Source of the DNA: Sinohyriopsis cumingii
Lineage: Eukaryota > Mollusca > Bivalvia > Unionida > Unionidae
Assembly (NCBI GenBank): GCA_028554795.2
Contig: CM068831.1
Coordinates: 65,252,982 to 65,316,981 of the forward strand
Direction: 5' to 3'
Length of the DNA: 64,000 bases
The translations under genes and the position numbers were made by a program. Below the pieces are notes generated by a model. It ran no database searches and had not been told where the DNA came from. It was given only the letters and a program-made list of their open reading frames with translations. Each line of letters begins with the position of its first letter. Within the stretch, counting starts at the first letter, position 1. Of the stretch, positions 36,430 through 49,164 are shown piece by piece.

Positions 36430-37257
36430 TAATGTCTCTGATCCACCATTACATAATGTACCACATATTACTGACTCAGATCCACCATTACATAATGTAC
36501 CACATATTACTGACTCAGATTTATCATTACATAATGTACCACATATCAATGACTCTTATCTATCATTACATAATGTACCACATATCACTGACTCAGATCT
36601 ATCATTACATAATGTACCACATATCACTGACTCAGATATATCATTACATAATGCACCAAAACATCACTCAGATCTATCATTACATACTGTACCAAAACAT
36701 CACTAACTCAGATCTATCATTACATAATGCACCAAACATCACGGGACTCAGATCTATCATTACATAATGTACCACATATCACTGACTCAGATATATCATT
36801 ACATAATGCACCAAAACATCACTCAGATCTATCATTACATAATGTACCAAATATCACACAACTCAGATCTATCATTACATAATGCACCAAACATCACGGG
36901 ACTCAGATCTATCATTACATAATGAACCAAACATCACAGGACTCAGATCTATCATTACATAATGAACCAAACATCACAGTACTCAGAGCTATCATTACAT
37001 AATGCACCAAACATCACAGGACTCAGATCTATCATTACATAAAGCACCAAACATCACTGACTCAGATCTATCATTACATAATGCTTCAGACTGTGAACAT
37101 AATAGGCAGATTTTTCATAACATAATGCACCAGACTACAACCAGACTACAAACATAAGTCTCTGATCCACCATAACATAATGCACCAAACATTACTGACT
37201 CATATCTGCCATTATCAGAACATCACTTACTTAGATCTATCATTGTAAAATGTACCA
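36430..37257. repeat. Satellite array 2, ~39-40 bp unit, ~20 copies
   Basis: The unit is actcagatctatcattacat then aatgcaccaaacatcac(gg), with variants ending atatcactg. Copies become more diverged to the right (37080-37257), where they grade into the 46-bp unit. Long open frames here are a by-product of repetition. Confidence 0.92.
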
Positions 37258-40200
37258 AACTGTGAACATCATAAACTTGGAATTACTATTACAGATTGCA
37301 CTATACTGTGAACATCATAAACTTGGAATTACTATTAAAGACTGCACTATACTATGAACATCGTAAACTTGGAATTACTATTACAGACTGCACTATACTG
37401 TGAACATCATAAACTTGGAATTACTATTAAAGACTGCACTATACTATGAATATCATAAACTTGGAATTACTATTAAAGACTGCACTATACTGTGAACATC
37501 ATAAACTTGGAATTGCTATTAAAGACTGCACTATACTATGAATATCATAAACTTGGAATTACTATTACAGACTGCACTATACTATGATCATAAACTTGGA
37601 ATTACTATTACAGACTGCACTATACTGTGAACATCATAAACTTGGAATTGCTATTAAAGACTGCACTATACTATGAACATCATAAACTTGGAATTGCTAT
37701 TAAAGACTGCACTATACTGTGAACATCATAAACTTGGAATTACTATTAAAGACTGCACTATACTGTGAACATCATAAACTTGGAATTGCTATTAAAGACT
37801 GCACTATACTGTGAACATCATAAACTTGGAATTGCTATTAAAGACTGCACTATACTATGAACATCATAAACTTGGAATTACTATTACAGACTGCACTATA
37901 CTATGAATATCACAAACCTGGAATTACTATTAAAGACTGCACTATACTAAGATCATAAACTTGGAATTACTATTACAGACTGCACTATACTGTGAACATC
38001 ATAAACTTGGAATTACTATTAAAGACTGCACTATACTGTGAACATCATAAACTTGGAATTACTATTAAAGACTGCACTATACTGTGAACATCATAAACCT
38101 GGAATTACTATTAAAGACTGCACTATACTGTGAACATCATAAACTTGGAATTACTATTAAAGACTGCACTATACTGTGAACATCATAAACTTGGAATTAC
38201 TATTAAAGACTGCACTATACTGTGAACATCATAAACTTGGAATTACTATTAAAGACTGTACTATACTGTGAACATCATAAACTTGGAATTACTATTAAAG
38301 ACTGCACTATACTGTGAACATCATAAACTTGGAATTACTATTAAAGACTGCACTATACTGTGAACATCATAAACTTGGAATTACTATTAAAGACTGCACT
38401 ATACTGTCAACATCATAAACTTGGAATTACTATTACAGACTGCACTATACTATGATCATAAACTTGGAATTACTATTACAGACTGCACTATACTGTGAAC
38501 ATCATAAACTTGGAATTGCTATTAAAGACTGCACTATACTATGAACATCATAAACTTGGAATTGCTATTAAAGACTGCACTATACTGTGAACATCATAAA
38601 CTTGGAATTACTATTAAAGACTGCACTATACTGTGAACATCATAAACTTGGAATTGCTATTAAAGACTGCACTATACTATGAATATCATAAACTTGGAAT
38701 TACTATTAAAGACTGCACTATACTGTGAACATCATAAACTTGGAATTGCTATTAAAGACTGCACTATACTATGAATATCATAAACTTGGAATTACTATTA
38801 CAGACTGCACTATACTATGATCATAAACTTGGAATTACTATTACAGACTGCACTATACTGTGAACATCATAAACTTGGAATTGCTATTAAAGACTGCACT
38901 ATACTATGAACATCATAAACTTGGAATTACTATTAAAGACTGCACTATACTGTGAACATCATAAACTTGGAATTGCTATTAAAGACTGCACTATACTGTG
39001 AACATCATAAACTTGGAATTACTATTACAGACTGCACTATACTGTGAACATCATAAACTTGGAATTACTATTAAAGACTGCACTATACTGTGAACATCAT
39101 AAACTTGGAATTACTATTACAGACTGCACTATACTATGAATATCACAAACCTGGAATTACTATTACAGACTGCACTATACTGTGAACATCATAAACTTGG
39201 AATTGCTATTAAAGACTGCACTATACTATGAACATCATAAACTTGGAATTACTATTAAAGACTGCACTATACTGTGAACATCATAAACTTGGAATTGCTA
39301 TTAAAGACTGCACTATACTGTGAACATCATAAACTTGGAATTACTATTAAAGACTGCACTATACTATGAATATCATAAACTTGGAATTACTTTTAAAGAC
39401 TGCACTATACTGTGAACATCATAAACTTGGAATTACTATTACAGACTGCACTATACTATGAACATCATAAACTTGGAATTACTATTAAAGACTGCACTAT
39501 ACTATGAACATCATAAACTTGGAATTACTATTACAGACTGCACTATACTATGATCATAAACTTGGAATTACTATTAAAGACTGCACTATACTGTGAACAT
39601 CATAAACTTGGAATTACTATTAAAGACTGCACTATACTAAGATCATAAACTTGGAATTACTATTACAGACTGCACTATACTGTGAACATCATAAACTTGG
39701 AATTACTATTAAAGACTGCACTATACTGTGAACATCATAAACTTGGAATTACTATTAAAGACTGCACTATACTATGAACATCATAAACTTGGAATTACTA
39801 TTAAAGACTGCACTATACTGTGAACATCATAAACTTGGAATTACTATTAAAGACTGCACTATACTGTGAACATCATAAACTTGGAATTACTATTAAAGAC
39901 TGCACTATACTATGAACATCATAAACTTGGAATTACTATTAAAGACTGCACTATACTGTGAACATCATAAACTTGGAATTACTATTAAAGACTGCACTAT
40001 ACTGTGAACATCATAAACTTGGAATTACTATTAAAGACTGCACTATACTATGAACATCATAAACTTGGAATTACTATTACAGACTGCACTATACTATGAT
40101 CATAAACTTGGAATTACTATTAAAGACTGCACTATACTGTGAACATCATAAACTTGGAATTACTATTAAAGACTGCACTATACTAAGATCATAAACTTGG

Positions 40201-43200
40201 AATTACTATTACAGACTGCACTATACTGTGAACATCATAAACTTGGAATTACTATTAAAGACTGCACTATACTGTGAACATCATAAACTTGGAATTACTA
40301 TTAAAGACTGCACTATACTATGAATATCATAAACTTGGAATTACTTTTAAAGACTGCACTATACTGTGAACATCATAAACTTGGAATTACTATTACAGAC
40401 TGCACTATACTATGAACATCATAAACTTGGAATTACTATTAAAGACTGCACTATACTATGAACATCATAAACTTGGAATTACTATTACAGACTGCACTAT
40501 ACTATGATCATAAACTTGGAATTACTATTAAAGACTGCACTATACTGTGAACATCATAAACTTGGAATTACTATTAAAGACTGCACTATACTAAGATCAT
40601 AAACTTGGAATTACTATTACAGACTGCACTATACTGTGAACATCATAAACTTGGAATTACTATTAAAGACTGCACTATACTGTGAACATCATAAACTTGG
40701 AATTACTATTAAAGACTGCACTATACTATGAACATCATAAACTTGGAATTACTATTAAAGACTGCACTATACTGTGAACATCATAAACTTGGAATTACTA
40801 TTAAAGACTGCACTATACTGTGAACATCATAAACTTGGAATTACTATTAAAGACTGCACTATACTATGAACATCATAAACTTGGAATTACTATTACAGAC
40901 TGCACTATACTATGATCATAAACTTGGAATTACTATTAAAGACTGCACTATACTGTGAACATCATAAACTTGGAATTACTATTAAAGACTGCACTATACT
41001 AAGATCATAAACTTGGAATTACTATTACAGACTGCACTATACTGTGAACATCATAAACTTGGAATTACTATTAAAGACTGCACTATACTGTGAACATCAT
41101 AAACTTGGAATTACTATTAAAGACTGCACTATACTGTGAACATCATAAACTTGGAATTACTATTACAGACTGCACTATACTGTGAACATCATAAACTTGG
41201 AATTACTATTAAAGACTGCACTATACTGTGAACATCATAAACTTGGAATTACTATTACAGACTGCACTATACTGTGAACATCACAAACTTGGAATTACTA
41301 TTACAGACTGCACCATACTGTGAACATCACAAACTTGGAATTACTATTACAGACTGCACTATACTGTGAACATCACAAACCTGGAATTACTATTACAGAC
41401 TGCACTATACTGTGAACATCACAAACCTGGAATTACTATTACAGACTGCACTATACTGTGAACATCATAAACTTGGAATTACTATTACAGACTGCACTAT
41501 ACTGTGAACATCATAAACTTGGAATTACTATTACAGACTGCACTATACTGTGAACATCACAAACTTGGAATTACTATTACAGACTGCACTATACTGTGAA
41601 CATCACAAACCTGGAATTACTATTAAAGACTGCACTATACTGTGAACATCATAAACTTGGAATTACTATTACAGACTGCACTATACTATGAACATCATAA
41701 ACTTGGAATTACTATTAAAGACTGCACTATACTATGAACATCATAAACTTGGAATTACTATTACAGACTGCACTATACTATGATCATAAACTTGGAATTA
41801 CTATTAAAGACTGCACTATACTGTGAACATCATAAACTTGGAATTACTATTAAAGACTGCACTATACTAAGATCATAAACTTGGAATTACTATTACAGAC
41901 TGCACTATACTGTGAACATCATAAACTTGGAATTACTATTAAAGACTGCACTATACTGTGAACATCATAAACTTGGAATTACTATTAAAGACTGCACTAT
42001 ACTATGAACATCATAAACTTGGAATTACTATTAAAGACTGCACTATACTGTGAACATCATAAACTTGGAATTACTATTAAAGACTGCACTATACTGTGAA
42101 CATCATAAACTTGGAATTACTATTAAAGACTGCACTATACTATGAACATCATAAACTTGGAATTACTATTACAGACTGCACTATACTATGATCATAAACT
42201 TGGAATTACTATTAAAGACTGCACTATACTGTGAACATCATAAACTTGGAATTACTATTAAAGACTGCACTATACTAAGATCATAAACTTGGAATTACTA
42301 TTACAGACTGCACTATACTGTGAACATCATAAACTTGGAATTACTATTAAAGACTGCACTATACTGTGAACATCATAAACTTGGAATTACTATTAAAGAC
42401 TGCACTATACTATGAATATCATAAACTTGGAATTACTTTTAAAGACTGCACTATACTGTGAACATCATAAACTTGGAATTACTATTACAGACTGCACTAT
42501 ACTATGAACATCATAAACTTGGAATTACTATTAAAGACTGCACTATACTATGAACATCATAAACTTGGAATTACTATTACAGACTGCACTATACTATGAT
42601 CATAAACTTGGAATTACTATTAAAGACTGCACTATACTGTGAACATCATAAACTTGGAATTACTATTAAAGACTGCACTATACTAAGATCATAAACTTGG
42701 AATTACTATTACAGACTGCACTATACTGTGAACATCATAAACTTGGAATTACTATTAAAGACTGCACTATACTGTGAACATCATAAACTTGGAATTACTA
42801 TTAAAGACTGCACTATACTATGAACATCATAAACTTGGAATTACTATTAAAGACTGCACTATACTGTGAACATCATAAACTTGGAATTACTATTAAAGAC
42901 TGCACTATACTGTGAACATCATAAACTTGGAATTACTATTAAAGACTGCACTATACTATGAACATCATAAACTTGGAATTACTATTACAGACTGCACTAT
43001 ACTATGATCATAAACTTGGAATTACTATTAAAGACTGCACTATACTGTGAACATCATAAACTTGGAATTACTATTAAAGACTGCACTATACTAAGATCAT
43101 AAACTTGGAATTACTATTACAGACTGCACTATACTGTGAACATCATAAACTTGGAATTACTATTAAAGACTGCACTATACTGTGAACATCATAAACTTGG

Positions 43201-43928
43201 AATTACTATTAAAGACTGCACTATACTGTGAACATCATAAACTTGGAATTACTATTACAGACTGCACTATACTGTGAACATCATAAACTTGGAATTACTA
43301 TTAAAGACTGCACTATACTGTGAACATCATAAACTTGGAATTACTATTACAGACTGCACTATACTGTGAACATCACAAACTTGGAATTACTATTACAGAC
43401 TGCACCATACTGTGAACATCACAAACTTGGAATTACTATTACAGACTGCACTATACTGTGAACATCACAAACCTGGAATTACTATTACAGACTGCACTAT
43501 ACTGTGAACATCACAAACCTGGAATTACTATTACAGACTGCACTATACTGTGAACATCATAAACTTGGAATTACTATTACAGACTGCACTATACTGTGAA
43601 CATCATAAACTTGGAATTACTATTACAGACTGCACTATACTGTGAACATCACAAACTTGGAATTACTATTACAGACTGCACTATACTGTGAACATCACAA
43701 ACCTGGAATTACTATTAAAGACTGCACTATACTGTGAACATCATAAACTTGGAATTACTATTACAGACTGCACTATACTATGAACATCATAAACTTGGAA
43801 TTACTATTACAGACTGCACTATACTATGAACATCATAAACTTGGAATTACTATTAAAGACTGCACTATACTGTGAACATCATAAACTTGGAATTACTATT
43901 ACAGATTGCACTATATTCTGAACATCAC
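37258..43928. repeat. Satellite array 3, 46-bp unit, ~145 copies, with higher-order structure
   Basis: The unit is ttggaattactattaaagac then tgcactatactgtgaacatc ataaac (46 bp). Recurrent variants are aaag/acag, ttac/ttgc, tgtgaa/tatgaa, cataaac/cacaaac, and a 43-bp form lacking aca (tatgatcataaac or aagatcataaac). The aagatcat variant occurs at 39639, 40185, 40593, 41001, 41869, 42277, 42685 and 43093, giving repeated spacings of 408 (nine units, two of them short). Markers at 40185, 40341, 40593, 41001 and 41311 recur at exactly +2092. No promoter, open frame or RNA gene is evident. Confidence 0.97.
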
Positions 43929-44390
43929 TGACTTGGGTCTACCATTACACAGCGCATCAAAATCATAGACTGGGATCTACCACTACATAATGCACCAAAC
44001 AGAACATAACAGACTTACATTACAAACTAAAACTAATAATGTACTCACATGTACCATTACACAATGCACAAGTAGATGAAGGTTCATGATATTAAAGTCA
44101 TTATTAGTAGGAGCATCATCAATAATCCAAATGTGAAAGCAAATTATTTGACAACAGAAATCAATCAAACCTGTTGGCAGCCCATTTGGGATTATAAATG
44201 ATTCAAATACAGTTATCAAAGAATTAATAAACCCTTCATCATGACAGGATGCATTATTTCTGAGGTCATGGGCTAAGGTTAATTTGGTGCCAAGACTTGG
44301 TCTGTGACAAAGAGTGACCTGAGAAATTGCTACAGGGATAGTTACTAATATATGTACAAATCTAAACACAGATTCTCATTAGTAAAATTT
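43929..44390. other. Diverged satellite units then unique sequence
   Basis: 43929-44080 contains degenerate units (tctaccattacacagcgcat, ggatctaccactacataatg). 44080-44390 has a minus-strand open frame of moderate length that I do not recognise and that lacks exon-like borders. Confidence 0.5.
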
Positions 44391-44394
44391 ATAG

Positions 44395-44580
44395 TCAGTA
44401 TCACCCCATAATGTGCTATTAAATTGGGGTGTCAGCAGCATCCCATAGCATGCTAGTACCTCTTGGTGTCATTACCATCCCATAATATGCTAATAAATCT
44501 AGATTTCATTACCATCCCATAATATGCTAATAGATCTAGATTTTAGTATCATCCCATAATATGCTAACAGTTCAGTCTAT
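44395..44580. repeat. Short tandem repeat, ~45-bp unit, 4 copies
   Basis: Blocks of catcccataatatgctaata with gatctagattt(c/t)a recur at about 44400, 44465, 44510 and 44550. Confidence 0.8.
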
Positions 44581-44627
44581 GATGTTTTCTTGACATCATA
44601 AAAACAGCCAACAGTACAGATAATATT

Positions 44628-44760
44628 TATAATGCAGCCAAATGTGAACATAACTGAATTGAGATCTACCATTTCATAATACACCAAAATGTCAAAATTA
44701 ATTACTGAGTTCTACGATTTCATAATGTGCCAAACTGTGAACATAACAGATTACGATCTG
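44628..44760. repeat. Relic of satellite array 1 on the far side of array 3
   Basis: Contains aatgcagccaaatgtgaaca taactgaattgagatctacc, then acaccaaaatgtcaaaatta, the same two variants as 33630-33720, and a unit ending caaactgtgaacataacaga that bridges to the 46-bp type. Confidence 0.85.
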
Positions 44761-44785
44761 TTATTTCTCAAGGCAGATCCATGCA

Positions 44786-44837
<52 letters not shown>
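44786..44837. repeat. (TA)n microsatellite
   Basis: About 25 TA units. The rest up to exon 45163 is AT-rich with nothing recognised. Confidence 0.95.
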
Positions 44838-44843
<6 letters not shown>

Positions 44844-45162
44844 GTAGGTCACATTGAACTGTTTCCAATACAACAGAGTCCAAGGAAAAATACTCAGTAC
44901 CATTTTAAAGATATTTAAAAAAGTCAGGAATGTATTCAATGACTAAGATGTGGTATGAACATGAATTTTCCTTGAAGTACTGAAGAAATGTTTTAGGGAG
45001 GGCACATTTTAGGCATCTGCTGAAGAATCTAATTTCTGAAAAAAAAGTTAATATAAATGATATATGAAGATGTTCTTTAAAAAAATGAAATCTTTATGTA
45101 AAAAATTAGTCCAAATTCAGCAGTCGTAGTAACTAAAATATATAGCAAAAAAAAATCCTTAC

Positions 45163-45429
45163 TGATTGTTGCAGAAACTGGTTCTCCACAGACTTCAGGA
45201 CGATAGGTTAGGCAGATGGACACATTGACATTACTAACACCCTGAAGCGCCAAAAGAATAAAGTCACCCATTAGTTCCTGGCAGTCTTGAGCTTTTTGCC
45301 AACTCCGTCCTCCATCTTTGCTAACCTCAACTCGCAGACAGTAAGATACATTCAGCACTGCTTGCACGCGTAACTTTCCCTCTTCTGCAATGAACTCTGG
45401 TGTTCCAGCCAGTACTGGGAAAACCAGTG
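45163..45429 (-). CDS. IgSF receptor exon: membrane-proximal four-cysteine domain
   Basis: Eighty-nine codons, phase 1-1, acceptor atttgcag and donor ATCA|gtaagg. It lies between FN3 and the transmembrane exon. It does not read as a normal Ig or FN3 module: there is no D-x-G-x-Y-x-C motif and no FN3 E-F signature. Four cysteines occur in VSYCLRVEV, AQDCQEL, VSICLTY and EVCGEP; two sequons (NVS twice) flank the first and third. GGRSWQKAQDC and alternating hydrophobic runs suggest a beta-sandwich. It might be a divergent FN3-like juxtamembrane module, as in Echinoid, but I cannot assign it. Confidence 0.85.
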
Positions 45430-46375
45430 CTGCAAATGTCAATTATGCATTGTTATTTAGCTACATTACACACAAAATACAGCTCAAACAATGAAATAGA
45501 TTTGTCAAAATAATTTTGTTTTCCATGAATTAAGCTGACTAATATATCTCCATTTAACATACATTTAAACATTATGAGGCAAAGATACAGTCGCATCCAC
45601 TTACATATGCATCCACCTCGAATTGCACTACTGTAACTGTAATAATATCAATAAAACATGTCATCTATAATATTATTTATTACAGTCTTCCATTATTTGT
45701 CTCAATCTCTGAGAAAAAAGCTAACAATGTTAAACATACTTACCTACTTATTATTCAACATGTACTGCTCGTGTTGGTGACAGGAAAAATTACATGCAAA
45801 TTACCGTATTAACTGTGAAGCTATGCTTTGTGTGATGATCATACGTTGTACAATTAAGAATAACTAAACTCGGCATAAAAATATAAAAGCTATTGAAATG
45901 GCATCACTGAAGTCATTTTTCAGATGTATCCACGAACTGGATTTCATAACAATGCATTCATACCTATGTGGCTCACATGGCATCACAAATAAATTTCTAA
46001 TTTCATCTAGCATGGGTCTGTCTTAACCCTGATTGTTATACACACTGGCACTTACTAAAATAATTATGATACATTTGACTAATATATTGTTTATCCCACT
46101 TCTGCCACTGCAAAGATAAAATTTTAAATCGTTCTCACTATACTATGTTTGGGTGTCAGGATGTCAGGTTACCCCTATTCTTGCAAACTCATACATTACT
46201 TCAACTAGACAGCAAATGTGACACTTTAATTTGGATATGTGATTACTCAGTGAACACTCTGGGATGCAGTTGTTTTAAAAACAACTAGACAGAATTTTAA
46301 CAGTTTTACCTTCTATCATGTCATACAATTTTCCCAACATTATTAAATTTTTAAAGTTATATAATGTTCGATGTA
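45430..46375. other. Intronic sequence, nothing recognised
   Basis: Intron between exons 45163-45429 and 47415-47510. AT-rich, no element recognised in this part. Confidence 0.5.
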
Positions 46376-46562
46376 TTCCCTTATAAGTAGAGTCAAACTG
46401 CAAACAATAAAGATCCTGATCTGCCATAGCATAATGCATCTGCAGGTCAGGCTCCATGTTGAACAAACTGCACAGACCCAGATTTGCCAGTTCATTATGC
46501 GACAGGAGATATGGGTCTGTACAGTAGCAGTTGGACTCACATTATAAGTAGCATATAGTATA
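46376..46562. mobile_element. Palindromic MITE-like element, copy 8
   Basis: Left arm cccttataagtagagtcaaa, internal ctgatctgccatagcataat gc, right arm gcagttggactcacattata. The motif gatctgccatagcataatgc resembles the satellite unit. Confidence 0.7.
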
Positions 46563-46569
46563 TAACTAG

Positions 46570-46830
46570 AATTGTGCCATTAAACCCTGACAGACATAGT
46601 ACTTTAAATGTTTGTCTACTTTTAGTAATGGTACCCATATCTGTTGGTGGATCAGCATCAATTTTGTACAAAAATCAGCACCACTTGTTACAAAGATTGT
46701 ACCCCAATGCTTTCTATCAAATCTGGTCAAATTCTGTTCAGCAAGTTTTGAGAAATCATTTAAATGTGTTTGTATTTTAAGAATTACATTGGTAAACATA
46801 TATGTAAATTGGTCAAGCAATTTTTGACAA
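46570..46830. repeat. Degenerate 150-bp repeat family, two units
   Basis: Shows tatcaaatctggtcaaattc and ttttgagaaatcatttaaat in the order of the other family members. Confidence 0.55.
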
Positions 46831-47084
46831 GTTGTAAATAATAACTGAACTGACAGTATACAGCAAAGAACCATAACATAAGCACATATGCAGTAATGGC
46901 CATGTGAACTAAAACTTGTTTTAATGTTCATGAAAATCAACCCAGCTCACCTAATATAAATAAACTAACATTTTTTTATTATTACTTCAAGCGATTTTTG
47001 CTTGATCAATTTTGTTGTTGTTGACAAAACAAGTCCAAAAAAGGCATTCTTATTATAGAAAATTTTGAGATTTTTATTTTTGTT

Positions 47085-47240
47085 GGTTTTAATGACACTT
47101 TTAACTTTTGACAGTGTGTTGGTTACATTACGGGGAGGAAGCTTGAGCTCAGTGTCTTTCATAACGATAAACCAAGCTGACTCGGATTATCCTGGATACT
47201 GAACCCTAACCCCTTGATTATGAATCCAGTGCTTTACCTT
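47085..47240 (-). mobile_element. SINE-like fragment, relative of 31005-31165
   Basis: The minus strand shows actggattcataatcaagggg and gttagggttcagtatcc, a degraded tRNA-like head. Diverged. Confidence 0.4.
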
Positions 47241-47414
47241 TATAAGAAAGTCTATTTAATCACGATGACAGTATTATGACTAGACTCATATATTATTCTG
47301 TTAAAAGATGCAATGCATTATTAATTTATATTTATTCTAAAATTTCATTATGGTAAGTTTGAACAATCAGACCCTCTTTTTTTGGATCAAGGGAAGCAAC
47401 TCTGGTTAACTCAC

Positions 47415-47510
47415 CATCAGTCTGGACTGCAAGACTTTCAGATTTATTTCCCCCACCTCTGATGTTCTTCCCTGCCACGGTGAAGCTGTACCTGGTTTGT
47501 GGCATTAGGC
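47415..47510 (-). CDS. IgSF receptor exon: second part of FN3 domain
   Basis: Thirty-two codons, phase 1-1, acceptor ttttacag and donor GATG|gtgagt. The peptide GLMPQTRYSFTVAGKNIRGG shows the FN3 E-F signature (L-x-P-x-T-x-Y-x-F-x-V-x-A-x-N-x-x-G), ending ESLAVQTD. It completes the module started in 49542-49718. The intron between them carries the 47.6-48.2 kb minisatellite. Confidence 0.88.
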
Positions 47511-47579
47511 CTGTAAAATAATGAATTACATTCTTCATTATCCAAGTACTTGAATGTATATTAGCAATCAAGAATCACA

Positions 47580-48170
47580 GTGTTAGAATGCTGTACAGAT
47601 AAATGTGAATTAGCAGCCATGAATCACTGCATGTTAGAATGCTGTACAGATTTATGTGTATTTATTTAGATTTAAGTGTATTACCAGTCATGAATCACTG
47701 TTAGAATGCTGTACAGATTTATGTGCATTAGCAGCCATGAATCGCTGTTAGAATGCTGTACAGATTTATGTGTATTAGCAGCCATGAATCACTGTTAGAA
47801 TGCTGTACAGATTTATGTGTATTAGTAGCCATGAATCACTGTATGTTAGAATGCTGTACAGATTTATGTGTATTAGCAGTAATGAATCACTGTATGTTAG
47901 AATGCTGTACAGATTTATGTGTATTAGCAGTCATGAATGACTGCATGTTAGAATGCTGTACAGATTTATGTGTATTAGCAGCCATGAATGACTGCATGTT
48001 AAAATGCTGTACAGATTTATGTGTATTAGCAGTCATGAATCACTGTATGTTAGAATGCTGTACAGATTTATGTGTATTAGCAGCCATGAATCACTGTTAG
48101 AATGCTATACAGATTTATGTGTATTAGCAGTCATGAATCACTGCTTGTTAGAATGCTGTACAGATTACTC
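47580..48170. repeat. Minisatellite, ~46-54 bp unit, ~12 copies
   Basis: The unit is gttagaatgctgtacagatt then tatgtgtattagcagccatg aatcactg, with an optional catgt. It lies in the intron that splits the FN3 domain (47511-49541). Open frames in it are periodic artefacts. Confidence 0.93.
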
Positions 48171-49160
48171 TGAAAGATTTATTAGTGCCAAAGCCTACCA
48201 TGAAATTAACTCCTGAAATACATCAAAACAGGAACAAAAAATTGAGACCTTCCAGCCATTAATTTTTTCAAATTATAATAATACTCCAGGACATTGGGTA
48301 TAACAAATTTAGGGATTTTATGGGGAAAACAAAGAATATTGGAATATGCTAATATTCCCAAGTGAATACAATAATTACAAGCCATGTAATGCACATATTA
48401 GCCAATATTGTTAACATAAAACACTGAAATAATAGTGTAAACATATATTGTATCTCATGTTGGTATTCAGACTCTACTCTGTATATCCATCATGACCAAT
48501 CATTATATACAGTTGTCTGGAAAAAAGATTTGTAGAAAAAATGGCCCATGAAACTCTCATACTGTAAGTGAATTTTGAAAAATATTTGAATTTAGGTTTA
48601 TATAAATGTTGGGATGGTTTGGAGGCCTGCAAACTCTACAAGTCCTGTAATACTTTTATTTCAATTTTTTTTTTTTTAAAGTTCAATGAACAACTAAGTT
48701 TCTATTTATCAAACAGTACATTCTCTCAAATGATTCCCCATGTGCCTCAACACACATTCTCTGTCTAATTATCATATTACTAAATGTCATTTTGTATTCA
48801 CTTTTGGTATGTTGGTATGTCATTCATACACTGTAAAACTGCACTTTCAACAACATGGCATCATTCAAATCATGTGCCCCTCAGTGAATCTTTAATATTG
48901 TGATTCAGCCACACAGAACTAAATCTGGGCTGTAAGAATGATGTGGCAAACTTTGAATGCTGTGCTCCTTTAGAATGTTTGTCATGATGAAGGATTTATG
49001 AGCTAGTGGGTTGTCACAGAGTTGAAGGATACCTCAGGTGTGCAGACATATGGTTCTGTTGTGTTCCATAATGTTGGCAACATTTTGCAGCCATACAAAT
49101 GTCCCATGACACTAACTGAGTCAGGTACAGTTACCTGTATGACCAGACCTTTAACACTGA
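48171..49160. other. Intronic sequence, nothing recognised
   Basis: No element recognised; open frames near 49003-49243 overlap a SINE B fragment and look non-coding. Confidence 0.45.
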
Positions 49161-49164
49161 AGGA

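Noticed and set aside
36371..36767. Two overlapping plus-strand open frames of 111 codons with regular peptide repeats
   Set aside because: They are produced by satellite array 2, whose 39-bp unit is a multiple of three; no start context, splice sites or non-repetitive sequence.
37258..43928. CRISPR-like regular array
   Set aside because: Units are adjacent with no unique spacers, and the context is animal intronic DNA; it is a satellite.
43983..44369. Minus-strand open frame of 128 codons next to the satellite
   Set aside because: No recognisable domain, no exon-like acceptor or phase fit with the receptor gene, and its end overlaps degenerate satellite units.
47753..48216. Plus-strand open frames repeating a Cys-rich peptide
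   Set aside because: They follow the minisatellite period at 47580-48170; the repeat varies in length between copies and the sequence is intronic.
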